A DNA stretch of 32,864 bases from Kiloniellales bacterium. Its GTDB lineage: Bacteria; Pseudomonadota; Alphaproteobacteria; Kiloniellales; JAKSDN01. Location of the stretch: the NCBI GenBank assembly GCA_028280455.1, contig JANQLT010000127.1:1-32864 (forward strand). The letters run 5' to 3'. The stretch's first letter is position 1. Every line of letters starts with the position of its first letter. This document shows positions 1-9,356 of this stretch, piece by piece. The position numbers and the translations under genes are program-made. A model generated the notes under the pieces. It did no database searches. It had not been told where the DNA came from and saw only the letters and a list, made by a program, of their open reading frames with translations.

Positions 1-137
1 ATACCAGGCGGCGATGAGTGGAACTCATCGCGGTCTGGCAAGCGCGACCGCGCGCCCGCAGCGAAGCGAGGAAAGCCTGCGTGGCGCTTGAACGCCATAC
101 GGGCTGCGATGAGTCATACTCGTCGCCGTCCGGTATT
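1..137. repeat. REP/BIME-like pair of inverted palindromes
   Basis: Two copies of a similar palindrome face each other. The left copy (11-31) has perfect 9-bp arms GCGATGAGT/ACTCATCGC around a 3-nt loop. The right copy (106-126) has GCGATGAGT/ACTCGTCGC, which pairs fully as RNA with one G-U. About 31 bp at the left edge (ATACC...ACTCATCGC) matches the reverse complement of the right edge, so the whole is an inverted repeat with palindromic arms, as in REP doublets. The right stem runs up to the TAA stop of the Mth938-type gene and could end its transcription, though no T-run follows. The element may continue beyond position 1. Confidence 0.6.
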
Positions 138-516
138 AACCGACCGCGATCAGGGCGGCGGCCACGGCCCGCTCCTCCAGGAGCAGCACGTTGTAGGTCC
201 GGCAGGCCGCGCCGGTGTCCATCGGCTCGATGACGATGCCATGGGCCTTCAGGCCTTGCCGCAGGTCCTTCGGCACCGGAACCAGGCTCGGCCCGCAGCC
301 GAGCAGCAGGACCTCGATCGAGCGGCCGGCCGCGGGCAGCAGCGGCGCCAGGCTGTCGAGCGTGACCCCGGCCATGTCGGCGGCGCTCCAGGAAAGGGTC
401 TCTTCGGGGTGCACCAGGATCGAGCCTTGGTGAAGCGCGCCGCTGACCTTGAAGCGGCCGTCGCCGTAGCTCTCGATGAGCTGGCGTCCGGCGGGCAGGG
501 CCGGCGTGATGTCCAT
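136..516 (-). CDS. Mth938-like domain protein (NDUFAF3/AAMDC family)
   Basis: 126 residues, ATG start 8 bp after the secF stop. The protein has the compact Mth938 fold signature: an N-terminal strand region (RFKVSGALHQGSILVHPE), a central segment with LLLGCGPSLVPVP near residues 70-82, and a C-terminal TYNVLLLEERAVAAAL helix. Relatives include the mitochondrial complex I assembly factor NDUFAF3, and bacterial members are commonly found directly after secF in Alphaproteobacteria. No enzymatic activity is established for the bacterial proteins, and I see no catalytic motif. It is probably cotranscribed with yajC-secDF. The family call is strong; the role is unknown. Confidence 0.85.
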   Translation of the reverse strand: MDITPALPAGRQLIESYGDGRFKVSGALHQGSILVHPEETLSWSAADMAGVTLDSLAPLLPAAGRSIEVLLLGCGPSLVPVPKDLRQGLKAHGIVIEPMDTGAACRTYNVLLLEERAVAAALIAVG

Positions 517-524
517 GCCGCGGC

Positions 525-1466
525 CTAGGAGGAGCTTTCGGCGGCGGCCTCGCTCGTCGCGCTCGCGGTGCTGCGCACCTTGAAGATCATCAGCAGAGGC
601 ACGGCCAGGCCGATCGAGGAATAGGTGCCGATCAGCACGCCCCAGATCAGGCCCATGGTGAAGCCGCGGATCACCTCGCCGCCGAACAGGAACAGCGAGA
701 TCAGGGCCAGCAGGGTCGTCACCGAGGTCAGCACGGTCCGCGACAGGGTCTGGTTGATGCCGAGGTTCAGCAGGTCTTCGACCGGCAGCTTCTTGTACTT
801 CCGGAAGCACTCGCGCACGCGGTCGAAGAGCACCACGGTGTCGTTGATCGAGTAGCCGGCGATGGTCAGGATCGCCGCCAGGGTCGCCAGGTTGAACTCG
901 ATCTGGGTCAGGGCGAAGAAGCCGATCGTGGCGATGACGTCGTGCGCCAGGGCGATCAGCGCCGCCACGCCGAACTGCCACTCGAAGCGGAACCAGATGT
1001 AGACGCCGATCGCCAGCAGCGACAGCAGCGTGGCGAGCGCGCCGGCCCGTTTCAGCTCGTCGCCGACCTTCGGCCCGACGAACTCGGTTCGCCGGTACTC
1101 GACGACCACGTCGCCGAGGGCTTCCCTGACCGTCGAGATCGCCTGCTGTTGCGCTTCGGAATCGCCGTCCTGGCGCTGCAGGTTGATCAGCACGTCGGTC
1201 GGCTCTCCGAAGGTCTGCAAGGTCACCTCGCCGAGACCGAGGCCGCCGAGGGTCGAGCGCAGCTCGGCCAGGTCGGCCGGGCCGTCGGTGCGCGCCTCGA
1301 TCAGGATGCCGCCGCGGAAGTCGACGCCGAAATTGAGGCCCTGGAACAGGAAGAGCGCGATCGAGCCGAGGATCAGCGCGGCCGAGATGACCGCGAAGAC
1401 CTTGCGGCCGCCCAGGAAATTCACCTTGGGCTCGACCGGCATGACCTTGATGAGCGCGAAAGCCAC
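525..1466 (-). CDS. secF: Protein translocase subunit SecF
   Basis: 313 residues, close to the usual length. SecF pairs with SecD in the inner membrane and uses the proton gradient to pull exported proteins out of the SecYEG channel. Visible features are an N-terminal membrane segment (about 22-42), the NFGVDFRGG motif opening the periplasmic domain, and five further membrane segments from about residue 140, including the GYSINDTVVLFDRVRE stretch typical of SecD/SecF transmembrane domains. I chose the GTG at 1466 because an AGGGGG ribosome site lies 7 nt upstream and the residues before the internal ATG (1442) align with other SecF N-termini. It starts 9 bp after secD. Confidence 0.97.
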   Translation of the reverse strand: MAFALIKVMPVEPKVNFLGGRKVFAVISAALILGSIALFLFQGLNFGVDFRGGILIEARTDGPADLAELRSTLGGLGLGEVTLQTFGEPTDVLINLQRQDGDSEAQQQAISTVREALGDVVVEYRRTEFVGPKVGDELKRAGALATLLSLLAIGVYIWFRFEWQFGVAALIALAHDVIATIGFFALTQIEFNLATLAAILTIAGYSINDTVVLFDRVRECFRKYKKLPVEDLLNLGINQTLSRTVLTSVTTLLALISLFLFGGEVIRGFTMGLIWGVLIGTYSSIGLAVPLLMIFKVRSTASATSEAAAESSS

Positions 1467-1475
1467 GGTCGCCCC

Positions 1476-3044
1476 CTAGATCGGCAAGGCCTGCGGCCGG
1501 CGCCGGCGCAGCCAGGTCACCACCAGCAGGCGGGTCAGCATGATGGCCGTGAACATCGAGGTCATCAGGCCGATGGAGAGCGTCACGGCGAAGCCCTTGA
1601 TCGGGCCCGAGCCGAAGATGAACAGCAGCAGCGCGGCGATCAGGGTGGTCAGGTTCGAATCGATGATCGTCGTGATGGCGCGCCGGTAGCCGGCGTCGAT
1701 GGCCGTCACGGGGCCGCGGCCGTTGCGGGTCTCCTCGCGTATTCGCTCGAAGATCAGCACGTTGGCGTCGACGGCCATGCCGATGGTCAGGACGATGCCG
1801 GCGATGCCAGGCAAGGTCAGGGTCGCCTGCAAGCCGGAGAGCGCGCCGAGGATCAGGGCCAGGTTCGCCAGGAGCGCGACGTTGGCCATCAGGCCGAAGC
1901 TGCCGTAGGAGACGGCCATGAAGATGATCACGAAGACCAGGCCCAGAATGCTGGCGATCTGGCCGGCGCGGATCGAGTCGGCACCCAGGCCCGGACCGAC
2001 CGAACGCTCCTCCAGGAAGGTCAGCGGCACCGGCAAGGCGCCGGCGCGGAGCAGCAGGGACAGGTCCTGCACCTCCTCCACCGTGAAGTTGCCGCTGATC
2101 TGGCCGTTGCCGCCGAGGATCGGCTCGCGGATCACCGGCGCGCTGATCACCTTGCCGTCGAGCACGATGGCGAAGAGCCGGCCGACGTTCTCCTGGGTGG
2201 CGGCACCGAAGCGCTTGGCGCCGACGGTGTCGAAGCGGAAGGAGACGACCGGCTGGCCGTCCTGGAACGAGGGCTGGGCGTCGACCAGGTTCTCGCCGCT
2301 GACCATGACCCGCTTGCGCACCACGTAGCTGGTCGGCCCCTGGGTCTGCTCCGCTTCGGAAGCGGGCAGCACCTCGGCGCCGGCCGGGATGCGGTCGATG
2401 CCCGGGGCGATGCCCTCCTCGACGAAGTGGAAGGTCAGCTTGGCGGTCTGGCCGATGATCTCCTTGGCCCGCTCCGCATCGACGCCGGGGAGCTGGACGA
2501 CGATGCGGTCCTCGCCCTGGCGCTGGATGCTCGGCTCGGTCAGGCCCAGCTCGTTGACGCGGATGCCGAGGATCTCCACCGCCCGCGTCAGGATGTCGGT
2601 GCGCAGGTCGCGCTCCTGCTGCGGCGTCATGGCGATGCGGAACACGCCCTCGCCGCTGGCCGTGACCAGCATGCCGAAGGTCAGCTCCTCCAGGCGGTCG
2701 CGGACCTCGTCGGCCAGCGAGGGGTCGATCAGCGTGAAGCCGACCTCTTCGCCGAAGACCCCCAGGTCGCGGTAGCCGATCCGCTGGCCGCCGCCCCTCA
2801 GGGCGTCGCGGATGCCGCCGACCAGGTCATCGCGGTTGTCCTGCATGACCGCTTCGAGGTCGGCCTCCAGCAGCAGGTAGGTGCCGCCCTGCAAGTCGAG
2901 GCCGAGGTTCACCTGGTTGCCGGGCAGCCAGCTCGGCAGGTCCGCCGTGGTCTCCTCCTCGAAGAGGTTGGGCGCAGCGAAGGCCAGGCCGGTCAGCAGG
3001 ACCAGCAAGACCAGGATCATCTGCCAGCGGGGAAACTGAACCAT
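1476..3044 (-). CDS. secD: Protein translocase subunit SecD
   Basis: 522 residues, typical of alphaproteobacterial SecD. It works with SecF and YajC to complete Sec-dependent export. It has an N-terminal membrane segment (about 8-25), the NLGLDLQGGTYLLLE motif of the first periplasmic domain, a large periplasmic head (P1) to about residue 340, and a C-terminal bundle of five membrane segments with GMAVDANVLIFERIREE. Start ATG. It lies 75 bp downstream of yajC; the gap contains a strong GC palindrome (3074-3089). Transcribed with yajC and secF. Confidence 0.98.
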   Translation of the reverse strand: MVQFPRWQMILVLLVLLTGLAFAAPNLFEEETTADLPSWLPGNQVNLGLDLQGGTYLLLEADLEAVMQDNRDDLVGGIRDALRGGGQRIGYRDLGVFGEEVGFTLIDPSLADEVRDRLEELTFGMLVTASGEGVFRIAMTPQQERDLRTDILTRAVEILGIRVNELGLTEPSIQRQGEDRIVVQLPGVDAERAKEIIGQTAKLTFHFVEEGIAPGIDRIPAGAEVLPASEAEQTQGPTSYVVRKRVMVSGENLVDAQPSFQDGQPVVSFRFDTVGAKRFGAATQENVGRLFAIVLDGKVISAPVIREPILGGNGQISGNFTVEEVQDLSLLLRAGALPVPLTFLEERSVGPGLGADSIRAGQIASILGLVFVIIFMAVSYGSFGLMANVALLANLALILGALSGLQATLTLPGIAGIVLTIGMAVDANVLIFERIREETRNGRGPVTAIDAGYRRAITTIIDSNLTTLIAALLLFIFGSGPIKGFAVTLSIGLMTSMFTAIMLTRLLVVTWLRRRRPQALPI

Positions 3045-3073
3045 CGGGCTCCTGCGCCTCGATCTCGGTTAGG

Positions 3074-3089
3074 CCCGCGGCGCCGCGGG
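3074..3089. other. 16-bp GC palindrome between yajC and secD
   Basis: CCCGCGGCGCCGCGGG is perfectly self-complementary and lies in the 75-bp gap between yajC and secD. In RNA it could form a short stem that modulates read-through into secD. No T-run follows on either strand, so it is not a standard intrinsic terminator. Its function is unproven, and such palindromes arise easily in GC-rich DNA. Confidence 0.4.
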
Positions 3090-3119
3090 ACCCACCTGCC
3101 TACCTCGGCCTATTTGGGC

Positions 3120-3560
3120 TTACTTGGGCTTGTTGCCGAACAGTTTCGACAGGCTGAAGCCGCCGCCGCCCTGGCCGGGCGCGCTGTCGTTGGCCGCTTC
3201 CTGCTTGCCCTCGCCCTTGCCGCCGCCCTTGCCCTCGGCCTTGGCCGGCTGCGGCTTGGACATCAGGTCGGCGATGGTGTGGCGGAGAACCTTCACGCGG
3301 ACGTTCTCGGCCAGCTCCACCTGAACCTCCTCGCTGCCCTCGGTCACCTTGACGATCGTGCCGATCAGGCCGCCGCCGGTGACGATCTTGTCGCCGCGGC
3401 GGACGTTGGAGACCATCTCGCGGTGCTGCTTCATCTTCTTCTGCTGGGGCCGGATCAGCAGGAAGTAGAAGACCACGAAGATCAGAACCAGCGGCAGCAG
3501 GGCGACGAAGCCCGACTCGCCGCCCCCGGCAGCCTGGGCGTAGGCCGGCGAAATCAGCAT
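3120..3560 (-). CDS. yajC: Preprotein translocase subunit YajC
   Basis: 146 residues. YajC is a small single-pass inner membrane protein that associates with SecDF. One membrane segment (about 20-38, FVALLPLVLIFVVFYFLLI) is followed by the diagnostic IRPQQKKMK motif and a cytoplasmic domain with RRGDKIVTGGGLIGTI. The C-terminal third is a low-complexity Gly/Lys/Glu-rich tail, longer than in E. coli YajC (110 residues). ATG start with AAGGA about 9 nt upstream. First gene of yajC-secD-secF-Mth938, with a promoter at 3598-3625. Confidence 0.97.
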   Translation of the reverse strand: MLISPAYAQAAGGGESGFVALLPLVLIFVVFYFLLIRPQQKKMKQHREMVSNVRRGDKIVTGGGLIGTIVKVTEGSEEVQVELAENVRVKVLRHTIADLMSKPQPAKAEGKGGGKGEGKQEAANDSAPGQGGGGFSLSKLFGNKPK

Positions 3561-3597
3561 CGATGTGTCCTTAGGCCAGGGCCATTGAAGATCGCGG

Positions 3598-3625
3598 ACT
3601 ATACCCGCAGACCCATGAAATGCAA
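3598..3625 (-). promoter_or_regulatory. Predicted sigma70-type promoter of yajC-secDF
   Basis: On the minus strand TTGCAT (3625-3620) and TATAGT (3603-3598) are 16 bp apart, about 38 bp upstream of the yajC start codon. Both hexamers are close to the housekeeping consensus. This is prediction from spacing and motif only. Confidence 0.55.
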
Positions 3626-3677
3626 CGGCTCCCGGGGCATTTCCGGGGCCCGGGCGGCGGCGGCCCCGGGGCCCGCG

Positions 3678-3706
3678 TTGACGCCCCAGGGGGCGCTGGA
3701 TAGGCT
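3678..3706 (+). promoter_or_regulatory. Predicted sigma70-type promoter of the DUF815 ATPase gene
   Basis: TTGACG (3678-3683) and TAGGCT (3701-3706) are separated by exactly 17 bp and lie 42 bp upstream of the ATG at 3749. The spacer holds a CGCCCC/GGGGCG dyad, and a GC-rich stem (CCGGGGCC 3643-3650 with GGCCCCGG 3662-3669) lies just upstream, between this promoter and the divergent yajC promoter. Confidence 0.5.
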
Positions 3707-3748
3707 CCGCGCCGTCCTTCCGAGACCCGTTCTAGGCAGCAGAGATAC

Positions 3749-4633
3749 ATGAGCGACGAGGGCAATCCCATCGACAGCCTGGGCCCGGCCCTGACCCGAA
3801 TTGCCGAGGCCCTGGAGCGGCTGTCGCCCTCCAAGCCGGCCTCCGCCCCGATGGACAGCGCGGATGCCTTCATCTGGAGCTCCGAGGACGACCGCCTGGA
3901 GGCCGTGGTCCAGGTCAATCGGGTCGATCTCGAGCTCTTGAAGGGCATCGAGCGCCAGCGCGACGCCCTGATGCAGAACACCACCCGCTTCGCCGCCGGC
4001 CTGCCGGCCAACAACGCCCTGCTCTGGGGCGCCCGGGGCATGGGCAAGTCCTCGCTGGTCAAGGCCGTGCACGCCATGGTCAACCGCGACCGCCGCGCCG
4101 AGCGCCAGCCGGCCCTGGCCCTGGTCGAGATCCACCGGGAGGATATCCCCTCCCTGCCGCGCCTGCTGGCCGCCCTGCGCGAGCAGGAGCGCCGCTTCAT
4201 CCTGTTCTGCGACGACCTCAGCTTCGACGACGCCGACACCTCCTACAAGTCGCTCAAGGCGGTGCTCGAGGGCGGCATCGAGGGCCGGCCGGAGAACGTC
4301 ATCTTCTACGCCACCTCGAACCGCCGGCACCTGATGCCGCGCGACATGATCGAGAACGAGCGCTCGACGGCGATCCACGCCTCCGAGGCCGTCGAGGAGA
4401 AGGTCAGCCTGTCCGACCGCTTCGGCCTCTGGCTCGGCTTCCACAACTGCGACCAGGACACCTTCCTGTCGATGATCCGCGGCTACGCCGAGCGCTACGG
4501 CCTGGAGCTCGCCGAAGACCGCCTGGCCGCCGAGGCCAACGAATGGTCCATCACCAGAGGCGGCCGCTCCGGCCGCGTCGCCTGGCAGTTCGTCCAGGAC
4601 CTGGCGGGACGGCTGGGACGGCGGCTGGATTAG
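3749..4633 (+). CDS. AAA+ ATPase of the DUF815 family
   Basis: 294 residues. A P-loop GARGMGKSS (94-102) and a Walker B FILFCDD (150-156) identify a AAA+ ATPase. The segments LEGGIEGRPENVIFYATSNRRHLMP and FGLWLGFHNCDQDTFL are characteristic of DUF815 proteins, which resemble DnaC/IstB-like ATPases but have no assigned cellular role. About 85 N-terminal residues precede the ATPase core. The gene is divergent from yajC and converges on the LytM lipoprotein gene, with the two stop codons overlapping by 4 nt. The family call is confident; the substrate is unknown. Confidence 0.9.
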   Translation: MSDEGNPIDSLGPALTRIAEALERLSPSKPASAPMDSADAFIWSSEDDRLEAVVQVNRVDLELLKGIERQRDALMQNTTRFAAGLPANNALLWGARGMGKSSLVKAVHAMVNRDRRAERQPALALVEIHREDIPSLPRLLAALREQERRFILFCDDLSFDDADTSYKSLKAVLEGGIEGRPENVIFYATSNRRHLMPRDMIENERSTAIHASEAVEEKVSLSDRFGLWLGFHNCDQDTFLSMIRGYAERYGLELAEDRLAAEANEWSITRGGRSGRVAWQFVQDLAGRLGRRLD

Positions 4634-5721
4634 CCCCGGATTGCCGTCTGCCGGGGCCCGAGCACCTCGGCCGGGTCGATGGCGCGGGTGCCTTTCCGAA
4701 CCTCGAAGTGGAGCTGCGGCGTCGAGACGTTGCCGCTGCTGCCGACCAGGGCGATCGGCTGGCCGCGCCGGACCTGCTGGCCGCGGCCGACCAGCAGGCG
4801 CTCGTTGTGGGCGTAGGCGGTGACCCAGCCGCCGGCGTGCTTGATCAGGAGCAGCCGGCCGAAGCCGCGCAGCTCGTTGCCGGCATAGGCGACCACGCCG
4901 TTCTCGGCGGCCAGCACCTCGGTGCCGCGGGGCGCCGCGATGTTGATGCCGTCGTTGTGCCGGCCGCCGCCCTTCGGGCCGTAGGTCGAGATCAGCTTGC
5001 CGCGCAGCGGCCAGAGGAATCGCCCGCCGGACAGCGGCGGCGCCTTGGGGATCGCCGCGCTCTGCGGCAAGGAGGGCGGCGGCGGCGCGGAGATGCGGGA
5101 GGCCCGGCCCGGCCGGGGCCGCGGGATGACCACGCCTTCGTCGGCGGCCAGGGCGGCGAGCTGTTCGGCCATCGGTCGGCGGACCGGCGCCGGCACCGGC
5201 AGAGGCTCGCTGGTCACGGCGGCCACGGCCGTGCGCGGCGCCTCGCCGCCGGGCAGGACCAGGAGCTGGCCGACCCGGATGCGGAAGGGCGGCACGATGC
5301 GGTTCTGGCGCATCAGGGCGGCCATATCGACCTGGTAGCGCCGCGAGATGCCGTAGACCGTGTCGCCCGCCGCGACCTTGTGGACCCGCGGCGAGGGGAT
5401 CCGCAGGCTCCGGCCGAGCCGCAGGACGAAGGGCGGCTTCAGCTCGTTGGCGTCGATCAGGCTGCGGATCGGCAGCGCGTAGCGCCGGGCGATGCCGTAG
5501 ACCGTGTCGCCCGCCTGCACGACGATGCTGGCCGGCCGGGCGATCTCCCCAGCCGCCCCAGCCGCCGGCGCCGGCGCCAGACCCTCGAGCCCGGCCGGCG
5601 GCGTCGGCTTGTGGCGCGGCAAGAGCGGCGGCTCGAGCGGGCCGCTGCGCGGCCGCGGCGGCGGCCCGCAGGCCGCCAGGGCCAGGGTCAAGAGCGAGAC
5701 GACGAGCAGCCGCCCGGTCAC
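4630..5721 (-). CDS. LysM-LysM-LytM (M23) lipoprotein, probable amidase activator
   Basis: 363 residues. The N-terminus is a lipoprotein signal with lipobox LAAC (Cys18). Two LysM peptidoglycan-binding modules follow (about 65-110 and 113-158, each with AGDTVYGI), then a proline-rich linker and a C-terminal M23/LytM domain (about 235-350). The metal site is degenerate: the usual HxGxD motif reads NDGIN (256-260) and the HxH motif reads QLH (336-338); only His305 (AYAHNE) and His338 remain. NlpD, EnvC and DipM show similar loss and activate amidases rather than cut. I infer an envelope-anchored amidase activator for cell separation. GTG start sharing a GTGA overlap with pcm. Confidence 0.88.
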   Translation of the reverse strand: MTGRLLVVSLLTLALAACGPPPRPRSGPLEPPLLPRHKPTPPAGLEGLAPAPAAGAAGEIARPASIVVQAGDTVYGIARRYALPIRSLIDANELKPPFVLRLGRSLRIPSPRVHKVAAGDTVYGISRRYQVDMAALMRQNRIVPPFRIRVGQLLVLPGGEAPRTAVAAVTSEPLPVPAPVRRPMAEQLAALAADEGVVIPRPRPGRASRISAPPPPSLPQSAAIPKAPPLSGGRFLWPLRGKLISTYGPKGGGRHNDGINIAAPRGTEVLAAENGVVAYAGNELRGFGRLLLIKHAGGWVTAYAHNERLLVGRGQQVRRGQPIALVGSSGNVSTPQLHFEVRKGTRAIDPAEVLGPRQTAIRG

Positions 5722-6386
5722 GAGGCCCGGTCCCGCGCGGCCCGCCCGGTCTCTTCCACGCCGTCGAGCAGCGGCACGAAGCGGACCTCGCCCAGCGGCT
5801 CCTCCAGCAGGCTGTCGCCGCTGCGGGTGATCCGCAGGAGCTGCTGCGGCCGGCCGCGCCGGCCGATCGGCAAGACCAGGCGGCCGCCGGCCTCGGAGAG
5901 CTGGTCGACCAGGCGGCCGGGCACCTCGGCGGCGACCGCGGTGGCGATGATCCGCATGAAGGGCGCCTGCTCCGGCCAGCCGACCTGGCCGTCGACCAGG
6001 CGCGTGGTGATGTTGTGCAGGCGCAGCGCCTTGAAGAGCTCTTCGGCTTCCCGCAGCAGCGGCGCGATCCGCTCGACGCTGTAGAGGCGGCGGCAGAGCC
6101 GCGACAGCACGGCGGCCTGGTAGCCCGAGCCGGTGCCGATCTCCAGCACCTTCATCCGCTTGTCGACCTCGAGCGCCTGGGTCATGACCGCCACCACGGA
6201 GGGCTGGCTGATCGTCTGGCCATGGCCGATCGGCAGGGCGCGGTCCTCGTAGGACTGGTCGCGGAAGGTCGGCGGCACGAAGGCCTCGCGCGGGATGCGC
6301 TCGATCGCCGAGAGCACCGCCGTGTCGGCCAGGCCTTGGCGGCGCAGCTCCATGATCAGGCGGATCTTGCGCGCTTCGATGCTCAC
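5718..6386 (-). CDS. pcm: Protein-L-isoaspartate O-methyltransferase
   Basis: 222 residues, slightly longer than E. coli Pcm (208). It transfers a methyl group from S-adenosylmethionine to isoaspartyl residues, starting repair of aged proteins. Visible are the conserved GHGQTISQPSVVAVMTQAL substrate-side motif (about 52-70), the SAM-binding motif VLEIGTGSGYQAAVL (about 79-93) and a Rossmann-like C-terminal half. GTG start overlapping the surE stop as GTGA; its own stop overlaps the next gene the same way, which suggests translational coupling. The serS-surE-pcm-LytM order is usual in Alphaproteobacteria. Confidence 0.96.
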   Translation of the reverse strand: MSIEARKIRLIMELRRQGLADTAVLSAIERIPREAFVPPTFRDQSYEDRALPIGHGQTISQPSVVAVMTQALEVDKRMKVLEIGTGSGYQAAVLSRLCRRLYSVERIAPLLREAEELFKALRLHNITTRLVDGQVGWPEQAPFMRIIATAVAAEVPGRLVDQLSEAGGRLVLPIGRRGRPQQLLRITRSGDSLLEEPLGEVRFVPLLDGVEETGRAARDRAS

Positions 6387-7154
6387 CCGAACAGCGTCTG
6401 CAGGCGCTTCAAGGCGGCGCGATGGGTCAGGTCGAGGTGCAATGGCGTCACCGCGATGGCGTCGCGGGCGACCGCCGCCAGGTCCGTGTTGCGCGCCCGC
6501 GTCACGTCGCTCTGATAGCTGCCGATCCAGAGATAGGGCCGGCCGCCGGGATCCGCCCCCTCGACGATGGCGCTGCCGAGGTCTCGGCTGCCCTGCTTGC
6601 AGGCCACCACGCCCCGGACATCCTCCGGGGCGCAGGCCGGGAAGTTGACGTTGATCAGCATGTCCCGGCCCCAGTCGAAGCCGGCGAGCTTGCCGATCAC
6701 CTCCGGCGCGTGCCGCTCGGCCACGGCGAAGCGCGGCTCGCCGCGCGGGTTGCGCTGCTGCGACAGGGCGATCGCCCGCAGGCCGAGCAGGCAGCCTTCC
6801 ATGGCCGCGGCGACGGTGCCGGAATAGGTCACGTCCTCGCCCAGGTTGCCGCCGTCATTGACGCCGGAGAGCACGAGGTCCGGCCGCCGCTCCTTGAACA
6901 GCTTGTGGGCGGCGATCAGCACGCAGTCGGTCGGCGTGCCGTCGAGCGCGTAGCGGCGCGGCGCCAGCTTGCGCAGCCGCACCGGCCGGCGCAGGGTCAG
7001 CGCGTGGGCGACCGCCGACTGCTCGCTTTCGGGCGCGACGACCCAGACGTCGTCGCTCAGGCTCTTGGCGATGTTCTGGAGAACCTTCAGGCCGGGCGCG
7101 TGAATGCCGTCGTCGTTGGTGACCAGGATCCGCGCCCCGGCCAAGGGGGATCGC

Positions 7155-7162
<8 letters not shown>
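6383..7162 (-). CDS. surE: 5'/3'-nucleotidase SurE
   Basis: 259 residues, normal family length. SurE is a metal-dependent survival phosphatase acting on nucleoside 5'- and 3'-monophosphates. The metal site is evident in [13 protein letters not shown] (12-24, Asp17-Asp18) and in [19 protein letters not shown] near residues 100-118. The C-terminal half contains the LINVNFP motif. ATG start overlaps the end of serS by 8 nt. Confidence 0.97.
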
Positions 7163-8435
<1,273 letters not shown>

Positions 8436-8486
8436 GGAATCCAGCTCGTCGGCAGTTCTTCGTCAGCCCGGCCGGGGCTCTCGGCC

Positions 8487-8516
8487 CTTATAGAAAATCC
8501 GCTTCGAGCCTGTCCA
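8487..8516 (-). promoter_or_regulatory. Predicted promoter of serS-surE-pcm-LytM
   Basis: On the minus strand TGGACA (8516-8511) is followed after 18 bp by TATAAG (8492-8487), about 50 bp upstream of the serS start. It sits in the 113-bp gap after tatC, the longest gap inside the Tat-to-LytM block, which fits a transcription start for serS. Confidence 0.5.
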
Positions 8517-8548
8517 CGGGGAAACCGCGGCCCCCATGGTCTGACCGG

Positions 8549-9352
8549 CTAGGCGGTCTCGGCCGCCTCCTCCTGCGCCCGCTTCTTCTCGACGAACTTC
8601 GCCATGTAGATCGAGATCTCGTAGAGCAGGATGATCGGCAGGGCGAGGCTGACCTGGCTGATCGGGTCGGGCGGGGTGAAGATCGCCGCCACCACGAAGA
8701 CGCCGACGATGGCGTACTTGCGCTTCTTGGCCATGCCCTCGGAGGTCGCCAGGCCGACGCGCGCCAGCAGGGTCATGATCACCGGAAGCTGGAAGCAGAG
8801 CCCGAAGGCGAAGATCAGCTTCATGACCAGCGACAGGTACTCGTTGACCTTCGCTTCCAGCTCGATGGGCAGCGTGCCGGTATCGGCCTGTTGCTCGAAG
8901 GCCAGGAAGAACTCCCAGGCCAGCGGGAAGATCACGTAGTAGACCAGCGAGCCGCCGATGAAGAACAGGATCGGCGTGGCCACCAGGAAGGGGCCGAAGG
9001 CGTGCCGCTCGTTGCGGTAGAGGCCGGGCGCGACGAACAGCCAGATCTGCGTCAGGAAGATCGGCGCGGTGATGAAGGCGCCGGCGAAGAAGGCGACCTT
9101 GACGTGGGTGAAGAAGACCTCGGTCAGGGCCGTGTAGATCAGCCGCGGCGCCGAGCCCTCGTCGGCAGCGCGCCGCTCGATCAGCAGGTCGGCTAGGGGC
9201 TTGACGAGGAAATCGAAGAGGTCGGCGGCGAAGTAGAAGCAGACCAGGAAGGCGACCAGCAGGGCCACCAGGGAGTAGAGCAGACGTTTGCGCAGCTCGA
9301 TCAGATGATCGAGCAGCGGCATCTTCTTGCCGTCGTCGATTGCCTCGGCCAT
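8549..9352 (-). CDS. tatC: Sec-independent protein translocase TatC
   Basis: 267 residues. TatC is the multispanning receptor that, with TatB, recognises twin-arginine signal peptides. The start MPLLDHLIELRKRLL (about 11-25) is the diagnostic N-terminal motif. Six hydrophobic segments follow, and the first periplasmic loop is relatively long and charged (LLIERRAADEGSAPRLIYT). Near the end FTPPDPISQ is highly conserved in TatC. ATG start 4 bp after the tatB stop. Confidence 0.98.
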   Translation of the reverse strand: MAEAIDDGKKMPLLDHLIELRKRLLYSLVALLVAFLVCFYFAADLFDFLVKPLADLLIERRAADEGSAPRLIYTALTEVFFTHVKVAFFAGAFITAPIFLTQIWLFVAPGLYRNERHAFGPFLVATPILFFIGGSLVYYVIFPLAWEFFLAFEQQADTGTLPIELEAKVNEYLSLVMKLIFAFGLCFQLPVIMTLLARVGLATSEGMAKKRKYAIVGVFVVAAIFTPPDPISQVSLALPIILLYEISIYMAKFVEKKRAQEEAAETA

Positions 9353-9356
9353 GGGA

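Noticed and set aside
1..137. tRNA or structured RNA gene at the left edge
   Set aside because: The stems are short palindromes without a cloverleaf, anticodon arm or CCA-proximal acceptor pairing. A repeat doublet explains them better.
942..3752. A 936-codon open frame on the plus strand opposite secF, secD and yajC
   Set aside because: It is an antisense frame kept open by GC-rich codon bias. Its translation is low-complexity Arg/Asp/Gln/Leu sequence with no domain, and the minus strand encodes three well-conserved genes.
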